NCBI GenBank assembly: GCA_963849065.1
Contig: CAWKFM010000001.1
Location: forward strand, 248,001 to 312,000
Direction of reading: 5' to 3'
Length of the DNA stretch: 64,000 nucleotides
DNA from: TOLSYN sp963849065
GTDB taxonomy: Bacteria > Acidobacteriota > Terriglobia > Terriglobales > Acidobacteriaceae
Shown here: positions 8,496 through 17,527 of the stretch, piece by piece
Layout of the letters: the number at the start of each line of letters is the position of its first letter
Numbering within the stretch: position 1 is the first letter of the stretch
The notes under the pieces: model-generated
What the model was told of the DNA's origin: nothing
The model's input: the letters and a program-made list of their open reading frames with translations, nothing else
Databases searched by the model: none
Translations under genes and position numbers: made by a program

Positions 8496-9614
8496 GTGGC
8501 TACAGCAGTCAATACGGTTTCTACGTGTTCCCTGGACAATTATCTTGTCCTGCCGGACCAATCGTGCGACGCCCGCATCCGCGCGGCTCGCGAAGTTCTC
8601 GGCGAGCAGTGCGTGGTGCTGGGGCACCACTACCAGCGCGACGAAGTCATTCAATTTTCCGACTACCAGGGCGATAGCTGGCGGCTCTCCGAACTGGCCT
8701 CGAAGGCCACCGGACGCTATATCGTCTTCTGCGGAGTTCACTTCATGGCCGAGTCCGCCGACATCCTGGCGCGGCCTGACCAGCAGGTCATCCTGCCGGA
8801 CTTGAACGCCGGCTGTTCGATGGCAGACATGGCCGAGATCTCCCAGGTGGAAGACGCGTGGGAGCAGTTCGTGCGCCTGGGTCTCACCACCGAAGAAGGT
8901 GACGGCATCACGCCGCTGACCTACATGAATTCGGCGGCGGCCATCAAGGCCTTTGTCGGCGAGCGTGGCGGAGCGGTATGCACCAGCAGCAACGCGCGCG
9001 CCGCCATGCAATGGGCTTTTGAACGCAACCGCAAGCTATTTTTCCTTCCCGATCAGCACCTGGGACGCAACACCGGCTACGCCATGGACATTCCGCTGGA
9101 TGAGATGGTGGTGTGGGATCCCTACCAGTTGCAGGGAGGCCAGTCGGCAGAGGCGCTGCGCAAGGCCAAGGTGATTCTGTGGAAGGGACACTGCTCGGTG
9201 CACATGCGCTTTGTGCCCGACGATGTGGCCCACATGCGCCAGCGCTATCCGGGAATCAAGGTCATCGTGCATCCTGAGTGCCGCTGGGAGGTCTGCCAGA
9301 AGGCCGACGACACCGGCTCCACCGACAAGTTGCGCCGCCTGGTGGCTGAGGCTCCGGCGGGCGCGACGTTTGCCATCGGAACCGAGATTCACCTGGTCAA
9401 CCGGCTGGCCAAGCAGCATCCCGATAAAACGATTCTGACGCTGAACGACTGCGGCTGCCTGTGCACGACGATGTACCGCATCTCGCCGCAGCACCTGGCG
9501 TGGTCGCTGGAGAACCTGGTGGACGGCACGGTGGTCAACCAGATCAAGGTGCGTCCGGCGGTAAAGCGCTGGGCCAAGACCGCCCTGGACCGGATGTTGC
9601 AGATCAAGGGCTGA
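8496..9614 (+). CDS. nadA: Quinolinate synthase NadA
   Basis: Condenses iminoaspartate with dihydroxyacetone phosphate to quinolinate in de novo NAD synthesis. The three cluster-ligand regions are visible: NAGCSMADM, HPECRWEVC and the C-terminal NDCGCLCTTMY. GHHYQRDEVIQ is the typical N-terminal substrate segment. I start it at the GTG at 8496 (MATAVNTVST); the longer frame from the ATG at 8466 would start inside domain 2 of the riboswitch and is rejected. That gives 372 residues, normal for the family. No nadB or nadC is nearby, so control through the leader RNA is specific to this gene. Confidence 0.95.
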   Translation: MATAVNTVSTCSLDNYLVLPDQSCDARIRAAREVLGEQCVVLGHHYQRDEVIQFSDYQGDSWRLSELASKATGRYIVFCGVHFMAESADILARPDQQVILPDLNAGCSMADMAEISQVEDAWEQFVRLGLTTEEGDGITPLTYMNSAAAIKAFVGERGGAVCTSSNARAAMQWAFERNRKLFFLPDQHLGRNTGYAMDIPLDEMVVWDPYQLQGGQSAEALRKAKVILWKGHCSVHMRFVPDDVAHMRQRYPGIKVIVHPECRWEVCQKADDTGSTDKLRRLVAEAPAGATFAIGTEIHLVNRLAKQHPDKTILTLNDCGCLCTTMYRISPQHLAWSLENLVDGTVVNQIKVRPAVKRWAKTALDRMLQIKG

Positions 9615-9727
9615 GCGCGGAGCATTGGTTGGAAACGCGTCCGGTTGCCCGACGCAGCCATGCCTTGATGGTACGGGCCAACCGGCGGCTCTCGGGCCGC
9701 AGGCGCTGGGTTAGAATGGACGTAACG

Positions 9728-10144
9728 ATGCGAACCTTTACCTTGCGCGAAGCGCAGTCCATGCTCCCCGTTCTGGAGAGCCTGCTGCGCAAGTCGATTG
9801 AATCGAAGTCGCTGATTGAGGAAATCGATCAGGAGTTCAACGAACTGAGCGAGCGCATCTTCCTCAACGGCGGCATGATGGTGGACGTGCGCGCCTGCGC
9901 CCTCCGCAAGGCGCAGCGCGAAAAGGCCATTCAGTCCGCCAAGGATACGCTCTCGGAGATCAATGCCATCGGCGTGCAGGTGAAGGACCTCGACATCGGC
10001 CTGCTGGATTTCCCCTGCAAAGTGAACGGCGAAATCGTGCTGCTGTGCTGGAAGATGGGCGAGCCCACCATCGCTCACTGGCACGCCACCGATGAGGGCT
10101 ACGCGGGACGCCGGCCCATCGACGATCGCATGCAGGGGGAGTAA
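9728..10144 (+). CDS. DUF2203 family protein
   Basis: 138-residue soluble protein matching the DUF2203 pattern: N-terminal TFTLREAQSMLP, a long helical coiled segment (about 15-75), then IGVQVKDLDIGLLDFP and a C-terminal VLLCWKMGEPTIAHWH. The function of the family is unknown. The ATG at 9728 is used; an in-frame ATG at 9716 adds four residues and neither has a strong ribosome binding site. It lies 113 nt after nadA on the same strand. Confidence 0.75.
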   Translation: MRTFTLREAQSMLPVLESLLRKSIESKSLIEEIDQEFNELSERIFLNGGMMVDVRACALRKAQREKAIQSAKDTLSEINAIGVQVKDLDIGLLDFPCKVNGEIVLLCWKMGEPTIAHWHATDEGYAGRRPIDDRMQGE

Positions 10145-10258
10145 GGTTAACCAAAGAGGTACGCTTCCTCCCCTGAACCAAGCCGCTTGTGCAACCAGCT
10201 CAAATCATCAGGAATCCCACTTATTAGCAAGTTGCAAATTAATCGGGAGGTCTGTTGA

Positions 10259-10738
10259 ATGCGTAAGTTTGGTCTATTGATCGGGATCTTGTTTCTGGCG
10301 AGTTTAAGTGCGATGGCGCAGAAGGTGGAAGCCTTCGTCGGTTACTCGTTAGTGGATGTTAATGGGACTACCTTGAACGGCGGGGTCGGCTCGGTTGCCT
10401 TCGATGTGGTGAAACATGTCGCCATCGTAGGCGAGGTCGCGGGATATGTACCCTCGAGCGGCAGCGGTCACGCCTACACCTTTATGGGTGGCCCCAAGGT
10501 TTCTTTCAAGATCGGTCCAATCATTCCCTTCGGGCAGGCGTTGTTCGGTGACCTACACACGACCGGCGGAGGCTCGAGTTCGGACAATTTTGCAGCGGCG
10601 TGGGGCGGCGGAGTCGACCTCAACGTGAACCGTCATTTTGCCATACGGTTGGGCCAATTTGAAGACCTGTACACGCAAGTAGGCGGCGGTAGCCAGAATA
10701 ACTTCCGCTATTCTGGTGGCGTCGTCTTCAAGCTTTAA
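10259..10738 (+). CDS. Small outer-membrane beta-barrel-like protein
   Basis: 159 residues with a signal peptide (MRKFGLLIGILFLASLSAMAQ, cleavage near residue 21). Alternating short hydrophobic strands separated by Gly/Ser turns follow, ending in aromatic/hydrophobic FKL, as in small porin-fold proteins. It is preceded by GGGAGG and read from ATG or an adjacent start at 10259. It is followed by a strong terminator, so it is probably monocistronic. Ligand or role cannot be told from sequence. Confidence 0.65.
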   Translation: MRKFGLLIGILFLASLSAMAQKVEAFVGYSLVDVNGTTLNGGVGSVAFDVVKHVAIVGEVAGYVPSSGSGHAYTFMGGPKVSFKIGPIIPFGQALFGDLHTTGGGSSSDNFAAAWGGGVDLNVNRHFAIRLGQFEDLYTQVGGGSQNNFRYSGGVVFKL

Positions 10739-10776
10739 CCTTCACCATTCACGTCCCGCTGCATGGCGGGCAAAAA

Positions 10777-10803
10777 CGAGGGTGCCGGATATCGGCACCC
10801 TCG
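10777..10803. terminator. Bidirectional terminator
   Basis: Perfect 10-bp stem: CGAGGGTGCC (10777-10786) and GGCACCCTCG (10794-10803), 7-nt loop. A-rich on the left (CAAAAA, a U-run when read leftward) and TTGTATTT on the right. It lies between two convergent genes. Confidence 0.85.
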
Positions 10804-10852
10804 TTGTATTTCGGTTTCCAACTTTGAACCTTTGAAACCTTGAAACCTGTTC

Positions 10853-12001
10853 TTACGCCGTCTCCTTCATGGCCTCGTCGAACTTGGCCAGGAAGCGGTC
10901 CACGCCGTCGTCGGTGGCCAGCGGGCCCATGATGCCGATGCGGAAGATCTTTCCCGCCAGCGGGCCAAAGCCACCGGCGATCTCGATGCCGTGCTTCTCC
11001 AGCAGATAGGCGCGCACCTTGGCGTCGTTGACGCCGTCGGGAACGCGCGGCGTGTTCAGGTTCCAGATGCGCTGGCCTGGAGCGACATGCATCACCAGGC
11101 CGAGCCGCTCGACGCCCTCGACGAAGCGCAGGTGCGCATTCTGATGGCGCTGCTGGCGCAGGGCCAGTCCCTCTTCCTCGATGATCGCCAGCGACTCATG
11201 CAGCGCGTAGAACAGCGTGGCCGAAGCGGTGTGATGATAGCGGTGCGAGACGGTCAGGTAGTCGGAGATCAGCGACAGGTCGAAGTACCAGCTGCGGTTG
11301 ACCTGCTTGCGCTGCTTCAGCCGCTCCTGCGCCCGCGGAGAAATAGTCATCGGGCTTAGTCCCGGAGGCGCGCTGAGCCCCTTCTGGGTGCAGCTGTAGG
11401 CCACGTCGATGCCGTTTTCGTCCACGTTCACCGGCATGGCGCCCAGCGAGGTCACGCAATCGGCGATCACCACGGCGTCCACTTCATGGGCCGCATCGCA
11501 GATCGCCTTGCTCTGCTGGAAGACGCCGGTCGAGGTCTCGGCCTGCACGAAGGCCACCACCTGCGGACGCTCGCGGCGGATGAACTCGACCGCCTCGTCG
11601 TCGCTGGCGGCTTCGCCCCAGGGCTTTTCCAGGCGCACAATCTCGGCGCCGTGCCGCTTGGCCATCTCGCCGATGCGTTCGCCGAAGAAGCCGCCCACGA
11701 TGAGCCCCAGCTTGGTGCCCGGCTCGATAAAGTTGGAGATGGCGGTTTCCATCCCCCCGGAGCCGGTGGCCGAGATGGGAAGCGTCAGTTCATTCTGGGT
11801 GGCGAAGACGCTGCGCAGCCCCTTCTGCACCTCCTGCGATATCTGGAAAAAGTATGGATCGAGATGGCCCACGATCGGCTGCATCATCGCCTGGTAAATG
11901 CGCGAGTACACCTGGCTCGGTCCCGGTCCGTAGAGCAGGCGCTTGGGCGCATGGACCGAGGTTTTCACACAATTCACTTGATTCTCTGTAATAGTGCTCA
12001 T
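10853..12001 (-). CDS. Class V aminotransferase, alanine-glyoxylate/serine-pyruvate type
   Basis: PLP-dependent fold-type I enzyme. GPGPSQVYSRIYQAM opens the fold, followed by the PLP-phosphate region SATGSGGMETAISN, the aspartate in VVIADCVTSLGAMPV, and the Schiff-base lysine in SCTQKGLSAPPG. Length (382 aa) is normal. This family interconverts glyoxylate or hydroxypyruvate with glycine, alanine or serine; the exact substrate cannot be read from sequence. It is transcribed toward the terminator at 10777-10803, and the yceH-like gene lies 55 nt upstream on the same strand. Confidence 0.9.
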   Translation of the reverse strand: MSTITENQVNCVKTSVHAPKRLLYGPGPSQVYSRIYQAMMQPIVGHLDPYFFQISQEVQKGLRSVFATQNELTLPISATGSGGMETAISNFIEPGTKLGLIVGGFFGERIGEMAKRHGAEIVRLEKPWGEAASDDEAVEFIRRERPQVVAFVQAETSTGVFQQSKAICDAAHEVDAVVIADCVTSLGAMPVNVDENGIDVAYSCTQKGLSAPPGLSPMTISPRAQERLKQRKQVNRSWYFDLSLISDYLTVSHRYHHTASATLFYALHESLAIIEEEGLALRQQRHQNAHLRFVEGVERLGLVMHVAPGQRIWNLNTPRVPDGVNDAKVRAYLLEKHGIEIAGGFGPLAGKIFRIGIMGPLATDDGVDRFLAKFDEAMKETA

Positions 12002-12056
12002 CTTCTCTCTCTCCCAAGCCTATGATGCTACGCCGCTGAGGACCAATCGGGAAGCA

Positions 12057-12713
12057 TCAGTTTTCAAATTGACTGCGAAACTCGGCCAGTTGTTGCCGCA
12101 GGGACTCCACCTCGGCGCGCAATTCGGCCACCTCGGCCTCCAGCGAGGCCGGCCGCTCGTCGCGCCCGCATTGCGCGGCGCCGTCTTCGCCGGCCGGCGA
12201 GCCGGCCTCGTGCGACACGGCCTCTTCGCCGCCCATCCGGTCGGCATAGCGCGATTCCTTGGTTCCGGGCTGCCGGGGCAACAGCACCGCCAGTGGCGGA
12301 TCGTGCTCGATGAGCTTCTGCAGAACCAGTTGCACCTCGTCGAGATCTTCCATGCGATGCATGCGTTCGCTGCGCCCGCGCAGCTCGCCCGGCGTCTGCG
12401 CGCCGCGCAGCAACAGGGTGCACAGCACGGCGCTCTCGCGGCGGCCCAGGTTCAGAATCTCCATGCGATGCTCGAAGCGCGCCACGCGTCCCTCGCCGCG
12501 CGCCAGTCCGGCCAGTCCCTTTTCCTCCATCGAGCGCAGGGCCGCGCGCACCGCGTCCTCGTTCAGCTCCATCACCGGCTCGCGGTTCGACTTCTGATTG
12601 CAGGCGGCCAGCAGAGCATGGAGCGTCAACGGATAATAATCCGGAGTGGTGATCTCTTTTTCCAGCAGCGAGGCGAGCACCCGCCTCTCAACCGCGTCCA
12701 GATGCAGTTCCAA
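12057..12713 (-). CDS. YceH family (DUF480/UPF0502) winged-helix protein
   Basis: 218 residues with two winged-helix-like domains. The first carries LDAVERRVLASLLEKE and TTPDYYPLTLHALLAACNQKSNR, the hallmark of the YceH family. The second carries LGRRESAVLCTLLLRGAQTPGEL. A C-terminal coiled coil (about 185-215) resembles that of other members. The start is TTG at 12711-12713, supported by AGGAG six bases upstream and by the family length; the frame stays open to 12899, but the extra 62 residues are low-complexity and unlikely. The function is unknown. Confidence 0.85.
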   Translation of the reverse strand: MELHLDAVERRVLASLLEKEITTPDYYPLTLHALLAACNQKSNREPVMELNEDAVRAALRSMEEKGLAGLARGEGRVARFEHRMEILNLGRRESAVLCTLLLRGAQTPGELRGRSERMHRMEDLDEVQLVLQKLIEHDPPLAVLLPRQPGTKESRYADRMGGEEAVSHEAGSPAGEDGAAQCGRDERPASLEAEVAELRAEVESLRQQLAEFRSQFEN

Positions 12714-13031
12714 TGGCCTCTCCTGGTCGATGCAAGCTCCCAAGCTCCAACCGTAATTCTGCAACCCTGCGCCCCGGCGAGCCAAGTGTCCACCGCCGCA
12801 GCCTTGGCGCCGGGAAGGGCGTTTGACCCCTCCAGGCCTCTGGATGACCCTGCTGGCAGCCTGGCGGGCAAAAAAACGCCGGGTAGAGTAGAATCTCATA
12901 ATCCGAGATAGGAAAAAATACCCGCATCGCTGCTGAAGTAGGGCCTGAATTCTGCTCTGCCCGAATTATGATGAGTAACGGTTGATTTCTGAAAAAAACG
13001 GGCGGGACCCTTCCCCGCTCTGGGAGCTTGC
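12714..13031. other. Divergent intergenic region
   Basis: This 318-nt stretch separates the leftward yceH-like gene from the rightward lipoprotein gene and should hold both promoters. The segment 12890-12935 is A-rich. I see no RNA gene, hairpin or repeat that stands out. The minus-strand frame of the yceH-like gene stays open through 12899 but without family similarity. Confidence 0.4.
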
Positions 13032-14324
13032 ATGAAGCGCTTGATCGGCTGTATGGCCGTACTGTGCCTGTTGGCATTGACGGTTGGATGTGGTGGAGTT
13101 ACCAGTAACGGAACCCTGGCCTATGTCAGCAATTCCGGCGGGACCGGGTTCACGGTCTTCCAGGTGAACACCAACGGCACCCTAACCACGTCCGTCATTT
13201 CGCCACAGTCCACCCCGGTGGCGCCGCTGGTTCTCCAGTTTTCGCCCAACGGAAAATGGGCCTATTTCCTCGACAATACGGCCAAGGTAACGATCCCCAA
13301 CACCTCCTTCACCTACAACACAGGCACCACGCTCTACGTCTACGCCCGCGCGGGCAATGGCACGCTGGCCACCTTCATCGGCTCCTATGCGCTGAACAAC
13401 GGCGCTAGTTCGCTGGCCGTCTCTGCCAACAGCACCTATGTTTACGTTGCCCAGCCCAATGCGGCGATTTCCGGCGGAAAGACAGGCGAGCTTCAGGTCT
13501 TTTCCATCGACCAGCAAACCGGCCTACTCACCGGCAGCACACCTGTGGACGTCGGCTATTCGATTACGCAACTGGTGATGAATTCCAGCGGCAGCCTGCT
13601 CTTCGGGCTATCGCCCAGCCAGCAGACGGTGGTGAGCTGGACGTTGAACGCCACCACGGGCGCTGCCACCCAGGCCGCCACGCTTTCGGTGGGCACCCTG
13701 CCCGATTACATGATTCTGTCGGCCAACGGCTCCTACATGTACATTCCGGACTTCCTCGCGGTTACCCCGGATTACCCCAACGCGGCAGCCGGGGGAGCCC
13801 CAGGCAATAGCCCTGACTTCTATGTCTATTCCGTGGCCTCCAGCGGCGTGCTGTCGCCGATCCTCGGCCAGAGCACCTCCCCGGTGTTCAACGAGAATGC
13901 CGACCTTCTTACCGGCGACTTTCCGCTGAATCCGGTGGGCGGTTCGACCTCGAGCGACTCGCGCTATTTGTTCCTCTTAAATCAGGGGGGGGCGCAAGGC
14001 AGCAGCATCTCCGTATTCAAGATCGCCGCCAGCAGCAACACCGGCATTCCCGGCGAGCCAACCGAGGTGCTCGGCGATCTGGTTACCGTCAATGGAATCA
14101 GCACCTCCACCGCCTCCCCGTTCCCCTGCGGTTGCTCGGGAGCGTCGTTTGCCGCCGTGCCCAAGGTCTACAACGCACTGTATGTGCTCTCCGAGTCCGC
14201 CAACCTGCTCTACCAATTCTCGGTGAACGAAAACAGCGGCGTGCTCAGGGCGTTGACCCCACCCTCCGTGCCCATTCCAGGCAATGGAAAGCTCAGCGCC
14301 CCAACCTGGATCACGATCCACTAG
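13032..14324 (+). CDS. Beta-propeller lipoprotein, lactonase-like fold
   Basis: 430 residues. A signal peptide with a lipobox (LALTVGC, Cys about residue 20) is followed by Gly/Asn/Ser/Thr-rich repeats of about 40-50 residues such as GTLAYVSNSGGTGFTVFQVN and SGSLLFGLSPSQQTVVSW. These are typical of YVTN/6-phosphogluconolactonase-like seven-bladed propellers. No catalytic residues can be assigned; such lipoproteins are common in Acidobacteriota and their role is unknown. GGGAGC precedes the ATG. Its stop codon directly abuts the next gene's ATG. Confidence 0.75.
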   Translation: MKRLIGCMAVLCLLALTVGCGGVTSNGTLAYVSNSGGTGFTVFQVNTNGTLTTSVISPQSTPVAPLVLQFSPNGKWAYFLDNTAKVTIPNTSFTYNTGTTLYVYARAGNGTLATFIGSYALNNGASSLAVSANSTYVYVAQPNAAISGGKTGELQVFSIDQQTGLLTGSTPVDVGYSITQLVMNSSGSLLFGLSPSQQTVVSWTLNATTGAATQAATLSVGTLPDYMILSANGSYMYIPDFLAVTPDYPNAAAGGAPGNSPDFYVYSVASSGVLSPILGQSTSPVFNENADLLTGDFPLNPVGGSTSSDSRYLFLLNQGGAQGSSISVFKIAASSNTGIPGEPTEVLGDLVTVNGISTSTASPFPCGCSGASFAAVPKVYNALYVLSESANLLYQFSVNENSGVLRALTPPSVPIPGNGKLSAPTWITIH

Positions 14325-16793
14325 ATGAAGCCTATGAACCGGTGGTTAACTCTCATTGCGATTGGCTTGGCCGGGTTGCTGGCCGGCTGCGGCAGTTCCG
14401 TCAGCAGCAGCACCCAGCCCGGCAGCAACGACGGCCTGGTCGATGTGTATTCGATCGACATCTCGCCTACCCAATTTACGTTGAACGCCGGCGACTGGGC
14501 TTCGATCGTTGCGACGGTCGATCTCTCCAAGAACAACGCGGTGCCCAAGCCGCTTAAGCCGCAGCCCACCCTCTCGTTCTATTCCTCCGACCCGCGGGTG
14601 ACCGTCTCCCCCGCCGGGGAGGTCTGCGCCGGGGTGTGGGACTCGCTCTACCAGACCTGCACCACAACCTCAACCCTGCCCACCGGATACGTAACCATCA
14701 CGGCCTTCAACGCCAGCCACAACGTCAGCGGCACCAGCCTGGTTTCGGTGCATGTCCGCGCCGGCAGCATCACCTTGAGCGCTCCCGTCTACACCGGGGC
14801 GGTTACCATCAATGGCGCATATTCGGTCCCCACCGGCGAGTACCCGGCCGCGACCCAATGCGTCTCGCAAAACAACGCCGTTCAATACACGGCGTCTGCC
14901 CTGGACGCCAACGGCAACGCGATCCCCAATTGTTCCGTCTCCGCCGTCGCCGGCTGTATCAACAACAACGACTACAATTGGACCACCGACAACGCGACTG
15001 CGGCTGAGGTCAGCCAATACGGCTTCGTGGCCGCGCTCAATCCCGGCCTGACCAACGTCTATGCCACGCTGAACGGAACCGTCAGCGCACCGCTGGCGTT
15101 CGTCACCTGCCCGCCCCAATCCATCGTTCTGTCCACGTCGGCCTACACCACCCGAACTCCGACAGGGCCGTTCACCACCGCCGACCTGACCGAGCTGAAC
15201 AAAGGGCAGCGGACGTATGTGACGGCGACGCTGACCGACACCAACGGCCTCCCGCTGATCACCTCGCCGCTGACCTTCATCACCTCCGACCCGCTGATCG
15301 GCAGCTTTACCAGCTTTCTGCCGCTCACCTCCACCCTCACGGCCAACACCTCGGGACGCTTCACCATGCTGAGCTCCTGCGGGCCGGCAGGCTGCAACGC
15401 CGCCGTGCAAAACTTCATCTCGCCGGCAGGACCGGGCACGGGCCAGGCCACCGGCTTTGGCTATCCGGTTTACAGCAATGTGGTAGGCGCCACCGTGCAG
15501 GGCGTCACCGGCAGCACGGTGCTGGTCACCGGAACCTTGCTCTCCGACGACTCCACCACGGCGCACCGCCTGCAGGTCTATGACAGCACGTCCCTGTCGC
15601 TCATCCAGACCGTCTCGCTGGCCAACGTGCCCAACTCGCTGGTGGTGGACCCCCTCGGCGCCAATGCCTACGTGGGCAGCAGCGGTGGACTGATCGTGGT
15701 GAACCTCTCCACCTATCAGCCAACCCTGCGGGCCTTCCCCATCTCGGGTGGACTCAGCACCGACGTGATCACCGGAACCGTGCTAGGCGTCTCGCCGGAC
15801 AGCCGCTATGTCGTGGTGTCCGACGTGACCAACAGCCTGGTCTTCTTCATCGATACCACCGGAACCAAGGTGGCCCAGCGCTTCAACATTCCCAACATCA
15901 CCTCCGCCACCTTTGCCCCCGACGACTCCAACTTCTGGATCGGCGGCGCAGGCGGCGTCTATGAGTACCAGGCCGATACTTTCGTGCCGATCAGCGACAT
16001 CAACTCGGCGGACGCCGGCCTCAGCACCAACGTCAATTCGCTTGCCTGGACGCCCGACGGCCAGTCCTTCTTTGCCAGCGGCGGCCAGACGGTTAACTAT
16101 TCCACCTGCAACGATAAGCCGACGCAGCCGGTGCCCGTTCCGGGCAATTACATCTCCACGGTCACCAACGGCCTGTCGACCACCGCCCTGCCCTCTACCG
16201 CTACCTTGCCAGGCGACGTGCCTCACGTGCTCGGGCTCGACGGCACGACGTGGTTCGATTATTCGGTTACCAGCAGCTCGGCGGTGGACCTCCTGACGGG
16301 TCCGACCAGCCCACCGGCCGCACCCGCCGGAACGATGGGCAACGTCTGTACCTCTACGGTGACCGTCAATACGCCCGTCACCGCGCCCTCGACGTTACTA
16401 TCCACCGCCCAGCAGATCGCCTTTTCTCCCGCGCGGGAGCAGGAATACATCACCGGAGTGAATCCTGCGGGCGCAACCCCGGAGACCGTCATTCACGGCT
16501 ACGACGTGGTTGGCCAGACGGAAATTACCCTCAGCACCCTTACCAACCCGGCCAGCGGAGTCACCTTCGATCCGGTCGTCCCGCTCAGCGGCGGCGTATT
16601 AACCGATGGCACCAAGCTGTACTTCGGCACCTATGACAGCACCAACGGCGCGCTGCTGCACCGCGTCGATCTGGCAACGCAAACCGAAGATTTTGTCCAG
16701 CAGGAGATCACGACGAACCCGCCGACCTATGTCACCGTAATCCCGGCAAGCGTCGGCGTGGTTCCCAGCTTCGTCGCGGTTGTCCCCAAGTAA
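14325..16793 (+). CDS. Large secreted lipoprotein with Ig-like and beta-propeller regions
   Basis: 822 residues. The signal peptide ends in the lipobox LLAGC (Cys about residue 22). The N-terminal part (about 40-360) has bacterial Ig-like segments, such as ISPTQFTLNAGDWASIVATV and repeated LSTSAYTTRTP-type strands. The middle and C-terminal parts (about 390-810) have WD/YVTN-like strands such as VLGVSPDSRYVVVSDVTNSLVFF. The start follows the previous stop with no gap, so the two lipoproteins are translationally coupled, and a beta-barrel gene follows 12 nt later. It is probably exposed on the cell surface; substrate unknown. Confidence 0.75.
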   Translation: MKPMNRWLTLIAIGLAGLLAGCGSSVSSSTQPGSNDGLVDVYSIDISPTQFTLNAGDWASIVATVDLSKNNAVPKPLKPQPTLSFYSSDPRVTVSPAGEVCAGVWDSLYQTCTTTSTLPTGYVTITAFNASHNVSGTSLVSVHVRAGSITLSAPVYTGAVTINGAYSVPTGEYPAATQCVSQNNAVQYTASALDANGNAIPNCSVSAVAGCINNNDYNWTTDNATAAEVSQYGFVAALNPGLTNVYATLNGTVSAPLAFVTCPPQSIVLSTSAYTTRTPTGPFTTADLTELNKGQRTYVTATLTDTNGLPLITSPLTFITSDPLIGSFTSFLPLTSTLTANTSGRFTMLSSCGPAGCNAAVQNFISPAGPGTGQATGFGYPVYSNVVGATVQGVTGSTVLVTGTLLSDDSTTAHRLQVYDSTSLSLIQTVSLANVPNSLVVDPLGANAYVGSSGGLIVVNLSTYQPTLRAFPISGGLSTDVITGTVLGVSPDSRYVVVSDVTNSLVFFIDTTGTKVAQRFNIPNITSATFAPDDSNFWIGGAGGVYEYQADTFVPISDINSADAGLSTNVNSLAWTPDGQSFFASGGQTVNYSTCNDKPTQPVPVPGNYISTVTNGLSTTALPSTATLPGDVPHVLGLDGTTWFDYSVTSSSAVDLLTGPTSPPAAPAGTMGNVCTSTVTVNTPVTAPSTLLSTAQQIAFSPAREQEYITGVNPAGATPETVIHGYDVVGQTEITLSTLTNPASGVTFDPVVPLSGGVLTDGTKLYFGTYDSTNGALLHRVDLATQTEDFVQQEITTNPPTYVTVIPASVGVVPSFVAVVPK

Positions 16794-16805
16794 AAGGAGA
16801 GGCTT

Positions 16806-17453
16806 TTGAAACATAAACTGATTTTCATTACCGTACTGGCGTTGGGCAGCATGGCTCATGCGCAGGGTTTTCTGTCCAATCTTTCCCTCGGTGCAGGCGG
16901 AGAGGGAATCTTCCCCGGGTCAAGCTTTACCAGGTCTGCCGCCATCAATAGTTTCGGCACCAACAACACCACGCAGAGCACCTCGAATTCCATCGGTGGC
17001 CTGGGCGATGTGCGTTACGACTTCGGCCGGCACAGCGCCTTCGACCTTTCCGTCACGGTCAACCGCAGCACCGAGTATTCGGAATATTCAGGTGAGTACC
17101 CTGAGTTTATTCAGTCCAACAACTTCGAGCTCATCGGCAGCTACATTATCCGCCTGCCCGCCAAAGAGCATCTGAAGCCGTACTTTCTGGTCGGCGGAGG
17201 CATGGTGCATTTTTCCCCGAATAATAATTTCTCCACCGGCCTGACACCCTCCAGCCAGTTCAAGCCCGCCTTCGCCTACGGCTTCGGAACCGACTTGCCG
17301 GTCAGCGATCACTGGGCCGTCCGCCTGCAGTACCGCGGACTGGTGCGCGGCGAGCCTAATTTCGGCCTCGCAGCCAACAACATAAACGGCTTTGGATCCG
17401 GGCTGAAGACGAACGTAGCGGAACCTTCGATCGCGTTCATCTACCACTTCTAA
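16806..17453 (+). CDS. Outer-membrane beta-barrel protein
   Basis: 215 residues with a signal peptide (LIFITVLALGSMAHAQ). It has amphipathic beta strands with Tyr/Phe girdles and terminates in AFIYHF, a C-terminal aromatic typical of proteins inserted by BamA. The start is TTG at 16806 with AGGAGAGG at 16795-16802. It is the third gene of an apparent operon with the two lipoproteins, which suggests that all three work at the outer membrane. Confidence 0.75.
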   Translation: MKHKLIFITVLALGSMAHAQGFLSNLSLGAGGEGIFPGSSFTRSAAINSFGTNNTTQSTSNSIGGLGDVRYDFGRHSAFDLSVTVNRSTEYSEYSGEYPEFIQSNNFELIGSYIIRLPAKEHLKPYFLVGGGMVHFSPNNNFSTGLTPSSQFKPAFAYGFGTDLPVSDHWAVRLQYRGLVRGEPNFGLAANNINGFGSGLKTNVAEPSIAFIYHF

Positions 17454-17476
17454 AGCGATCCGCAGGCAACACAAAA

Positions 17477-17508
17477 GGGCCGGAGCATTGCGCTCCGGCC
17501 CTTCTGTT
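17477..17508. terminator. Rho-independent terminator, bidirectional
   Basis: 10-bp GC stem GGGCCGGAGC (17477-17486) / GCTCCGGCCC (17492-17501) with a 5-nt loop, flanked by AAAA on the left and TTCTGTT on the right. It lies between convergent genes. Confidence 0.85.
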
Positions 17509-17527
17509 CTCCTGCCTTGCGCCGCAA

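Noticed and set aside
12714..12899. N-terminal 62-residue extension of the yceH-like gene
   Set aside because: No family similarity, and a TTG with an ideal AGGAG Shine-Dalgarno gives the normal family length.
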